DNA from: Aquincola tertiaricarbonis
GTDB lineage: Bacteria; Pseudomonadota; Gammaproteobacteria; Burkholderiales; Burkholderiaceae_C
Direction: 5' to 3'
Length of the DNA: 64,000 nucleotides
Assembly: GCF_000969605.1 (NCBI RefSeq)
Contig: NZ_JZUE01000017.1
Coordinates: 1 to 64,000, forward strand
Part shown: positions 57,079 through 64,000 of the stretch, one piece after another
Position numbering within the stretch: position 1 is the first letter of the stretch
How the letters are laid out: each line of letters starts with the position of its first letter
Notes under the pieces: generated by a model
Told to the model about the DNA's origin: nothing
Databases searched by the model: none
What the model saw: the letters and a program-made list of their open reading frames with translations, nothing else
Translations under genes and position numbers: made by a program

Positions 57079-58295
57079 GGCCGCCGCCGCCCATCACCGG
57101 CGAGGTGGCGCCGGGCTTCGAGCCGGTGCGCGCCGCCTTCGAGCAGGCCTTCGCCCGCCACGGCGAGACCGGCGCCGCCTGCACCGTGCTGCTGCAGGGA
57201 CGCACCGTGGTGTCGCTGCGCGGTGGCCATACGGATGACGCAGACACCCAGGCCTGGCAGCCCGACACGCTGCTGCTGGTGTATTCGCTCACCAAGGGCA
57301 TGACCGGCCTGGCCGCGGCGCTGGCCGTCTCCCGCGGCATGTTCTCGTACGAGCAGCCGGTGGCCGAGGTGTGGCCCGAGTTCGCGGCGCAGGGCAAGCA
57401 GCACATCACCATCGGCCAGCTGCTGTCGGAGCAGGGCGGGCTGGCCGCCATGGACCTGAAGCTCACCCTGGCCAACATGGGCGACCAGAACACCCTGGCC
57501 GCCGCGCTGGCGGCGCAGGCGCCCAACTGGCCGCCCGGCGAATGGGCCGGCAACCATGCCTACAGCATCGGCTGGCTGGCCAGCGAGCTGATCCGCCGCA
57601 CCGATGCACGCCGCCGCACGCTGGGCCGCTTCTTCGCCGACGAGATCGCCCAGCCGCTGGGCGCCGACTTCCACATCGGCCTGCCGCCTTCGGTGGACCG
57701 GGCGCGGCTGGCGCGCATCCAGGGCTTCGCGCCCTGGCGCATGCTGCTGGCGCTGGACACGCTGCCGCCGCTGATGGTGCTGGGCATGCTGTGGCCGTGG
57801 TGCCTGACCTTCCGCGCGCTGAACAACCCGCTGCTGTGGCGCGGCCCGGGCGCGCTGGATGCGCCGGCCTGGTGGCCGATCGAGAACGGCGGCGCGGGCG
57901 GCATCGGCTCGGCCACCGGGCTGGCCACCGTCTACCACGAGTTCGCCACCGGTGGGCAGCGGCTGGGCCTGCGGCCGCAGGTGCTGCAGGCCCTGGCCGC
58001 GGCGCCGCCGCCGCCGCGTCGCGGCTGGCGCGACCGGGTGCTCAAGACCGGCCTGGTGTATTCGCTGGGCCTGGAAAAGCCGTCCCGATGGCTGGACTTC
58101 GGCAGCACGCCGGCCGCCTTCGGCACCTTCGCGGTGGGCGGCTCCTTCGCCTTCGCCGATCCGGCCCTGGGCCTGGGCTACGCCTACGTCACGCGCAAGC
58201 TGGGCCTGTACAAGTGGAACGACCCACGCGAGAAGCCGGTCCGCGATGCGGTGATGGCCTGCGCCGCGCGGGCCGGGATGGAGAACCCCCGATGA
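57075..58295 (+). CDS. beta-lactamase-fold serine hydrolase / esterase
   Basis: Protein of 406 residues of the serine beta-lactamase-like (class C, EstB-type esterase) family. Seen: LLLVYSLTKGMTGLAAALAV with the SxxK motif, GQLLSEQGGLAAMD, and AGNHAYSIGWLASELIRR at the YxN position (here Y-S-I, so the third residue is atypical), plus a late GTFAVGGSFAFADPALGLGY at the KTG-like site. No signal peptide, so it is likely a cytoplasmic esterase rather than a beta-lactamase. The GTG start at 57075 overlaps the regulator stop (GTGA). It contains one hydrophobic segment near LPPLMVLGMLWPWCLTF. Confidence 0.85.
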   Translation: MRPPPPITGEVAPGFEPVRAAFEQAFARHGETGAACTVLLQGRTVVSLRGGHTDDADTQAWQPDTLLLVYSLTKGMTGLAAALAVSRGMFSYEQPVAEVWPEFAAQGKQHITIGQLLSEQGGLAAMDLKLTLANMGDQNTLAAALAAQAPNWPPGEWAGNHAYSIGWLASELIRRTDARRRTLGRFFADEIAQPLGADFHIGLPPSVDRARLARIQGFAPWRMLLALDTLPPLMVLGMLWPWCLTFRALNNPLLWRGPGALDAPAWWPIENGGAGGIGSATGLATVYHEFATGGQRLGLRPQVLQALAAAPPPPRRGWRDRVLKTGLVYSLGLEKPSRWLDFGSTPAAFGTFAVGGSFAFADPALGLGYAYVTRKLGLYKWNDPREKPVRDAVMACAARAGMENPR

Positions 58296-59770
58296 GCGAT
58301 GTACCGCCGCCCGGCCCGCGCTACCTGTGCCTGTCCGACCTGCACCTGGGCGCGGCCTACAGCCTGCTGACCCACAGTGACGACGATGGCCGGCCCGACC
58401 CGTCCACCGCCAGCGCCACGCTGGTGGCCTTCGGCCAGGCCTTGCGGCAGACGGTGGCCGCGCTGCAGACCGCCACGCCCGGCAGCCCGCCCACCACGCT
58501 GGTGCTGCTGGGCGACGTGCTGGACATGGGCCTGTCCCCCATGGGCGACACCGCCGCCGGCTTCCAGCGCTTCATCGAGGCGCTGTACCCGGCCGGTGCA
58601 CCGGCGGTGTTCAGCCCGCACGTGCTGTGCGTGCCGGGCAACCACGACCACCACCTGTGGCGCATCGCGCAGGACCGGCAGTACCTGCAGGCGCTGGACA
58701 GCGCCCCGGCCGACCTCGTGCAGGCCACGCCGCTGCTGGCCGGCGGCCCCACGCCGCCGGTGCCCAGCGAGCTGCTCACCCGGCTGATGCGCCGCCAGCC
58801 GCAGCTGGCCGATGCCACGGTGAGCATCGTCTATCCCAACCTGGGCCTGTTCCACGAGGCCAGCGGCCGCTGCGTGCTGATGCACCACGGCCATTACGTG
58901 GACAGCACCTACACCGCCATGTCCTCGCTCAACCAGGCGCTGTGGCAGCAGAAGCCGCCGCCCACGGTGGCCGACATCGAGGCGCAGAACGGGCCCTGGG
59001 TCGATTTCCTGTGGTCCGACCTCGGCAGCGCCGGCGCCACCGGCCAGGGCGCGCTGGCGCTGTACGAGGTGCTGCGCGATGCGGCGGCCTCGCGCCGCTT
59101 TACCCAGCGCGCGGGTGACGAGGCGGTGCGGCTGCTGTCGGCCACGCTGGGCATCAGCGGCCAGTCGCAGACGGTCAAGGGCCTGACGGTGGAGCAGCTG
59201 CTGCGCGCGCTGCTGGACGTGACGCTGGGCCGCGCCGCCGAGAGCGAGCGTGATGCCGACCTCCAGGTCATCAGCAGCGACGGACTGCAGCAGCTCGTGG
59301 CGTACCTGGCCGGCCCGCTGAAGCGCCAGCTGGACGAGGCCCTGGGCAGCGCGGCGCCGCGCGTGGGCGCCACCCGCTTCATCTACGGCCACACCCACAA
59401 GCCCTGGCAGCGCGAGCTGCCGGTGCCGGGCTATGCCATGCCGGTGGCCGTGTACAACACCGGCGGCTGGGTGATCGACCAGCCCACCATGGGCAGCAGC
59501 CAGGGCGCCGCGGCGGTGCTGATCGACGAGGCCTTGAACGTGGCCTCGCTGCGGCTGTTCAACGACCCGCTCAATGGCGTGATGGCGCCGGTGCATGCGG
59601 CCGATGCGGCCGGCATCCGGCCGCAGGCCAATCCGCTGCGCGAAGCGCTGGCCGCCGCCATCGAGGCCCAGGCCGACGCCTGGCAGCAGTTCACCCAGGC
59701 GGCCTGCAGCGCCGCCGAACGGCAGGCCGAACGCCTGCTCGACCGCTTCTTCACGCCGGGCCAGTCATGA
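58292..59770 (+). CDS. calcineurin-like metallophosphoesterase
   Basis: Protein of 492 residues with the five metallophosphoesterase blocks: YLCLSDLHLGAAYS (DxH), LVLLGDVLDMGLSPMGD (GDxxD), LCVPGNHDHHLWRI (GNHD), CVLMHHGHYVDSTYTAMSS (HxxH-like) and TRFIYGHTHKPWQRELPV (GHTH). It is longer than typical members because of a helical insert (about residues 230-370) and a C-terminal Ala/Gln-rich helix. The substrate may be a phosphoester or pyrophosphate of lipid type; in this operon a lipid role is plausible but unproven. Coupled on both sides by ATGA overlaps. Confidence 0.9.
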   Translation: MSDVPPPGPRYLCLSDLHLGAAYSLLTHSDDDGRPDPSTASATLVAFGQALRQTVAALQTATPGSPPTTLVLLGDVLDMGLSPMGDTAAGFQRFIEALYPAGAPAVFSPHVLCVPGNHDHHLWRIAQDRQYLQALDSAPADLVQATPLLAGGPTPPVPSELLTRLMRRQPQLADATVSIVYPNLGLFHEASGRCVLMHHGHYVDSTYTAMSSLNQALWQQKPPPTVADIEAQNGPWVDFLWSDLGSAGATGQGALALYEVLRDAAASRRFTQRAGDEAVRLLSATLGISGQSQTVKGLTVEQLLRALLDVTLGRAAESERDADLQVISSDGLQQLVAYLAGPLKRQLDEALGSAAPRVGATRFIYGHTHKPWQRELPVPGYAMPVAVYNTGGWVIDQPTMGSSQGAAAVLIDEALNVASLRLFNDPLNGVMAPVHAADAAGIRPQANPLREALAAAIEAQADAWQQFTQAACSAAERQAERLLDRFFTPGQS

Positions 59771-62700
59771 TCAAAAGCCTCTCGCAGCCGATCGGCCGGA
59801 TGGCCGCGCACTACACCGTGGTGGTGGTGGGTTCAGGCTATGGCGCCGGCGTGGCGGCGTCGCGGCTGGCGCGGGCCGGCCAATCGGTGTGCGTGCTGGA
59901 ACGCGGGCGCGAGCTGCTGCCCGGCCAGTACCCCCGCGACCTGGCCGGCGCCCAGGCCGAGATGCAGGTCAGCACCTCGCGCGGCACCCTGGGCCGAGCC
60001 GACGGCCTGTACCACGTGCACCTGAATCCCGAGGTGCATGCGGTGGTGGGCTGCGGCCTGGGCGGCACCTCGCTCATCAATGCCAACGTGGCGCTGGAGA
60101 TGGACGAGCGCCTGTTCGCCGCCGAGGCCTGGCCGCAGGTGTTCCGCGACCAGCCCGGATTGCTGGCGCCGTATGCCCGGCGGGCCCGCGAGATGCTGGA
60201 CCCCATGCCCTACCCGGACGACTGGCCGCCGCTGAACAAGCTGGATGCGCTGCAGATGTCGGCCCGCGCCATGAAGCAGCCCTTCAGCCGGCCTCCCATC
60301 GCGGTGAACTTCGTCGACCAGACCAATCCGTTCGGCGTGCCGCAACCCCGGTGCACCCTGTGCGGCGACTGCTGCAGCGGCTGCAACGTCGGTGCCAAGA
60401 ACACCACGCTGATGAACTACCTGCCCGATGCCGCCAACCACGGCGCGGCGATCTTCACGCAGTGCAAGGTGAGCCACGTGGAGCGCGACGGCGACCGCTG
60501 GCGGCTGCACTTCCTGGCCGGCGGCGACCACGGTGCTGCGCCCGAGCCGCGTTCGGTCACCGCCGACATCGTGATGCTGGGCGCAGGCGCGCTGGGCAGC
60601 ACCGAGATCCTGCTGCGCTCGCGCGACAAGGGCCTGCCGCTGTCCGGCCGGCTGGGCGAGCGCTTCTCCGGCAATGGCGACGTGCTGGCCTTCGGCTACG
60701 ACAACTACTGGCGCAACACCGCGCCCGAGGGCGCCGCGCCCGCATGGGCCAACATCAACGGCGTGGGCGCCGGCAGCAACATCCTGGCCGCCGCCGACCT
60801 GCCCGGGCCCTGCATCACCGGCCTGATCGACCTGCGCGGCAGCGCCGACCCGTCGCAGGGCCTGGTCATCGAGGAGGGCGTGATTCCCGGGCCGCTGGCC
60901 TCGCTGGTCGCGGCCAGCTATTTCCTCGCGCAGTCGCAGATCGGCGGCTTCTTCGAGTACGGCACCGCGCAGGCGAAGCAGCGGCTGCAGGATGCGCAGA
61001 CCGTCGGCCTGGCGGTGCAGAACGACCCCACGCAGCTGACCGCGCTGGCCTACAGCGGCCCGGCCGCCCGCAGCCAGACCTACCTGGTGATGAGCGTGGA
61101 CGACGCCGCCGGCCGCCTGGCGCTGGACGACGACCGCCTGGCCATCCACTGGCCGGGTGCCGGACTGTCCCCGGCCATCGCGCGCGACAACGCGCAGCTG
61201 CAGCAGGCCTGCCGCGCCACGCAGGGCGAGTTCGTGCCCAATCCGCTGTGGACGGCGCCGATGGGCCACCAGCTGGTGACGGTGCATCCGGTGGGCGGCT
61301 GCGGCATGGGCGACGACGCCGCCCGCGGCGTGGTCAACGACCGCGGCCAGGTGTATGCCGGCGCCGGCGGCAACCAGGTGCATCCGGGCCTGTACGTGTG
61401 CGACGGCGCGCTGCTGCCCGGCCCGGCGGGCGTGAATCCGCTGCTCACCATCAGCGCGCTGGCCGAGCGGGTGTGTGCGCTGCTGGCCGCCGAGCGGGGA
61501 TGGACCGTGGACCTGGCGCTGGCCGCCCGCGGGCCGCTGCCACCGGCCGCGCCGCCGGTCCCCGCGCCCGCGCCCTCCACGCCGCACGAGGGCTGGCTGC
61601 AGCGCCTGGGCCAGGGGCTGCAGCAGCTGGGCGGCGGCGTGGAAGGCTGGCTGCAGGCCCTGCTAAAAGAGGTGGAACAGGCGCTGGAGGAGGGCGCCAT
61701 CGCGGTCGGCGAGAAGTTGCTGAAGGAGGTGATCGCGCACGACCCGACGCTGCTGTCGCCCACCTTCCAGTTCACCGAGACCATGCAGGGCTGGGCCTGC
61801 GTGGCGCTGCCCGGCCAGCCGCTGGCCGCCGAGGCCGGCCTGGACGGCGAGCCCGACTACGCCCTGGCCACCGCCTGGGGACGCGCCGACGGCCAGACGT
61901 TGGACTTCCGGCTGACCATCCGCACCGACGACCTCTGGACGATGGTGCACGATCCGGCCCATGCCGCCGCCATCACCGGCAGCGTGCACTGCCCGGCGCT
62001 CAGCCCGGTGCCGATGACCGTCAGCCGCGGCCGCTTCCAGCTGCTGCCCATCGACCCCCGCCAGGTGGACACCTGGACCATGACCTACGACATGCAGCTG
62101 GCGCGCGAGGGCGGCACGCCGCTGCACTTCCAGGGCCACAAGGTGCTGCGCCAGCGGCCGGGCTCCAACGCCTGGACCGACGTGACCACGCTGTTCGTGC
62201 AGGTGCACGAGGTGGATGCGGCCCAGCCTTCGGGCAACGGCGCGCGGGTGGCCCTGGGCACGCTCACGCTGGGCCTGGAAGACCTGGCCTGGCAGGCTGC
62301 CTCGTTCCAGCTGGCGCCGCGCCCGGGCTGGGTGGGCGAGCTGCTGAACGACCATCCCGGCGTGCGCAACGCCATCCAGAGGCTGTACCTGGCGCAGTTC
62401 GCCGGCTTCTTCGGCCAGACGCTGTTCCGCGCCTATGGCGGCCTGCTGGCCGACCTGGAGAACTTTCCTGCGCAGGACGACGCGCGACGTGTGCGGCGGG
62501 CATTGCGGGCACCGCCGCCCGAGCGCCATGCGCTGCCGCTGCCGGGCGGCTTCGCCGCGCAGCTGACCCGCTACCGCGGCGGCAGCCTCGGGCCGGTGGT
62601 GCTGGCGCCGGGCTTCTCGGTCACCGCGTCGTCGTTCGCCATCGACACCGTGGACGAGAACCTGGTGGAGTTCCTGTGCGCGCGAGGCCATGACGTCTGG

Positions 62701-63630
62701 CTGTTCGACTACCGCGCCAGCCCCGATTCCGGCAGCCCCATCGCCGCCTATGACATCGACGACATCGCCCGCCACGACTGGCCGGCCGCGGTGGCCTTCA
62801 TCCTGCAGGCCACCGGGGCCCGCGACCTGCAGGCCATCGTGCACTGCGTGGGCTCGATGAGCCTGCTGATGGCGCTGCTGGGCGGCATGCCGGGCGTGCG
62901 CTCGGTGGTCAGCTCGCAGCTCACGCTGCATCCGGTGACCGACTGGCTGAGCTACCTCAAGACCGACCTCGACCTGCCGCGGCTGCTGCAAGGCCTGAGC
63001 GAGTTCAAGCAGGGCTTCGACATCGTCAGCCGCAACCAGCCGCCCACCGAGCTGGACTACGAGATCGACACCGTGCTGTGGAACGTGCCCGTGCCCGAAG
63101 GCGAGCAGTGCACCAACCCGGTGTGCAAGCGCATCTTCTCGATCTTCGGGCCCTCATACACCCATGGTCAGCTCGACCATGCCACGCATGTGGCGATGCG
63201 GGAACTCTTCGGCCGTATCGCCCTGCAGCCATTCGAACAGCTCGCACTCATCATGAATGCCGGCCAGGTGGTGGATGCGCAGGGCGCCGACAGCTGGCTG
63301 GGCGCGCCGGGCGCGGTGCAGCGGCTGGCGCTGCCGATCAGCTTCGTGGCGGGCGCGCAGAACCGGCTCTTCTATCCGGAGACCTCGGCGCGCACCCTGG
63401 CCTGGCTGCGTGCGCACAACGACCCCCAGCTCTACACGCGCCATGTGTTCGATGCCTATGCGCACATGGACCTGTTCGTCGGCCGCGATGCGGCGCGCGA
63501 GGTGTTTCCGGTGCTGCTGCAGGCACTGGAGCGGGGCGACCGGCTGGCTGCGGAACGTGCCGGCGCTCATGCCGCCACCCCTGCGGCCGCGTCGCCGGCG
63601 AGCCCCGCGTCATTGGCCGAGCGGGCGTGA
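59767..63630 (+). CDS. GMC-type oxidoreductase fused to an alpha/beta hydrolase
   Basis: Fusion protein of 1287 residues. Residues 1-575 form a GMC/cholesterol oxidase-like flavoprotein: YTVVVVGSGYGAGVAASRLA (FAD), VVGCGLGGTSLINANVALEM, a Cys-rich CTLCGDCCSGCNVGAKNTT (Cys196, 199, 202, 203, 206) and VHPVGGCGMGDDAARGVVND near the active site. Residues 575-660 are a Pro-rich then helical linker; 660-880 an unrecognised beta-rich domain. Residues 900-1260 form an alpha/beta hydrolase (VVLAPGFSVTASSFAIDTVD, AIVHCVGSMSLLMALLGG, HVFDAYAHMDLFVG). The nucleophile position is Cys1027 in H-C-V-G, as in PHA synthases, not Ser. Likely acts on a hydrophobic alcohol or ester; inference. Confidence 0.87.
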   Translation: MIKSLSQPIGRMAAHYTVVVVGSGYGAGVAASRLARAGQSVCVLERGRELLPGQYPRDLAGAQAEMQVSTSRGTLGRADGLYHVHLNPEVHAVVGCGLGGTSLINANVALEMDERLFAAEAWPQVFRDQPGLLAPYARRAREMLDPMPYPDDWPPLNKLDALQMSARAMKQPFSRPPIAVNFVDQTNPFGVPQPRCTLCGDCCSGCNVGAKNTTLMNYLPDAANHGAAIFTQCKVSHVERDGDRWRLHFLAGGDHGAAPEPRSVTADIVMLGAGALGSTEILLRSRDKGLPLSGRLGERFSGNGDVLAFGYDNYWRNTAPEGAAPAWANINGVGAGSNILAAADLPGPCITGLIDLRGSADPSQGLVIEEGVIPGPLASLVAASYFLAQSQIGGFFEYGTAQAKQRLQDAQTVGLAVQNDPTQLTALAYSGPAARSQTYLVMSVDDAAGRLALDDDRLAIHWPGAGLSPAIARDNAQLQQACRATQGEFVPNPLWTAPMGHQLVTVHPVGGCGMGDDAARGVVNDRGQVYAGAGGNQVHPGLYVCDGALLPGPAGVNPLLTISALAERVCALLAAERGWTVDLALAARGPLPPAAPPVPAPAPSTPHEGWLQRLGQGLQQLGGGVEGWLQALLKEVEQALEEGAIAVGEKLLKEVIAHDPTLLSPTFQFTETMQGWACVALPGQPLAAEAGLDGEPDYALATAWGRADGQTLDFRLTIRTDDLWTMVHDPAHAAAITGSVHCPALSPVPMTVSRGRFQLLPIDPRQVDTWTMTYDMQLAREGGTPLHFQGHKVLRQRPGSNAWTDVTTLFVQVHEVDAAQPSGNGARVALGTLTLGLEDLAWQAASFQLAPRPGWVGELLNDHPGVRNAIQRLYLAQFAGFFGQTLFRAYGGLLADLENFPAQDDARRVRRALRAPPPERHALPLPGGFAAQLTRYRGGSLGPVVLAPGFSVTASSFAIDTVDENLVEFLCARGHDVWLFDYRASPDSGSPIAAYDIDDIARHDWPAAVAFILQATGARDLQAIVHCVGSMSLLMALLGGMPGVRSVVSSQLTLHPVTDWLSYLKTDLDLPRLLQGLSEFKQGFDIVSRNQPPTELDYEIDTVLWNVPVPEGEQCTNPVCKRIFSIFGPSYTHGQLDHATHVAMRELFGRIALQPFEQLALIMNAGQVVDAQGADSWLGAPGAVQRLALPISFVAGAQNRLFYPETSARTLAWLRAHNDPQLYTRHVFDAYAHMDLFVGRDAAREVFPVLLQALERGDRLAAERAGAHAATPAAASPASPASLAERA

Positions 63631-64000
63631 TCGATGCTGCTGCCCAGCAGGTGCAGGCAGAAGAAGTCGCTCACCACCGCGGTGTAGGTGTGCTCCATGG
63701 CGGCATAGCTGCCGATGTGCCGCGGCGCCTGCGTCACCCACAGCCGGGCGCCGGCGGCACGCGCCATCATGCGGCCGTGGGCCAGCGGGATGAAGCTGTC
63801 CTGCATCGAATGGATCACCAGCACCGGGCGGCCGCGCAGCCGCGCCATGTCCTCCACCGGCCGCACCGCCAGCGCATGCACGCCTGACAGCAGGCGCCCC
63901 ACCAGCAGCGCACCAGGCAGGAACCACAGCGGCAGGCCGGTCAGGCGGCGGAACTGGGTGCGCACCATGGCGCCGAAGTCGGCGAACGGCGTGTCGGCCA
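63567..64000 (-). CDS. alpha/beta hydrolase, 5' part beyond the right edge
   Basis: C-terminal 144 codons of a gene that runs in from the right edge; the frame is open to position 64000 (ADTPFADFGAMVRTQFRRLT). Seen: RGRPVLVIHSMQDSFIPLAH, the strand and Asp of the catalytic triad, and WVTQAPRHIGSYAAMEHTY with the catalytic His. The nucleophile elbow is outside the window. A hydrophobic segment (LPLWFLPGALLVGRLLSG) may be a lid or a membrane helix. Its 3' end overlaps the convergent GMC/hydrolase fusion gene by 64 bp, an unusually long tail-to-tail overlap. Confidence 0.8.
   Translation of the reverse strand, partial: ADTPFADFGAMVRTQFRRLTGLPLWFLPGALLVGRLLSGVHALAVRPVEDMARLRGRPVLVIHSMQDSFIPLAHGRMMARAAGARLWVTQAPRHIGSYAAMEHTYTAVVSDFFCLHLLGSSIDHARSANDAGLAGDAAAGVAA

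Overview
The window is very GC-rich (most codons end in G or C) and almost fully coding. Its gene content is that of a free-living, aerobic betaproteobacterium of the order Burkholderiales, probably near the Rubrivivax/Leptothrix/Ideonella/Aquincola group. This rests on a BktB-type thiolase, a Bug-family tricarboxylate binding protein, a PEP-CTERM protein with an exosortase-associated acyltransferase, a DctB/DctD-type two-component pair, RhlE and EttA. I saw no rRNA, tRNA, CRISPR array, integrase or intact insertion sequence.

Layout. 1-2.4 kb: edge of a divergent gene, a DUF2272 lipoprotein and a thiolase. 2.5-5.6 kb: exosortase-associated acyltransferase, adenylate-forming ligase-like protein and a PEP-CTERM protein. 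5.6-9.5 kb: LysR regulator divergent from a dioxygenase / Bug-type binding protein / PEP-mutase-ICL operon. 9.5-13 kb: MipA-like porin, a small acidic protein, an OtnI-type isomerase followed by remnants of its lost neighbours (aldolase and GntR tails), and a quinone-reductase-like flavoprotein. 13-15.4 kb: glycine-zipper protein, DUF72 and DUF2127. 15.5-25.1 kb: a sigma-54-preceded cluster with two amino-acid binding proteins, a class-III aminotransferase homologue without its PLP lysine, a short ATP-grasp-like protein, a C45 Ntn-hydrolase, an acidic amino acid symporter and a DctB/DctD-like pair. 25-32.5 kb: DUF883, CAP-domain lipoprotein, tautomerase plus MarR sharing one operator sequence, RsgA, a heavy-metal-type two-component system with a repeated operator, and a transglutaminase-like protein. 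32.5-43.4 kb: hybrid kinase with a molybdopterin-fold partner, YchJ, MarR-GNAT fusion, YaaA, prolyl hydroxylase, RhlE, a 1.1-kb repeat-rich gap and EttA. 43.5-48.2 kb: papain/alpha-beta hydrolase fusion, LytS/LytTR-type pair and a small secreted protein. 48.2-53.4 kb: three translationally coupled peptidases (M14, S9, M64). 53.6-64 kb: an operon of a very large winged-helix/STAND regulator, a serine hydrolase, a metallophosphoesterase and a 1287-residue GMC oxidoreductase/alpha-beta hydrolase fusion, facing another alpha/beta hydrolase cut by the right edge.

The two regions most likely to hold an undescribed system are 15.5-25.1 kb (sensing, uptake and processing of an acidic amino acid-like compound, with two enzyme homologues that look catalytically incomplete) and 53.6-63.6 kb (lipid- or ester-directed fusion enzymes under a STAND regulator). 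Function there is inferred from domains and context only.
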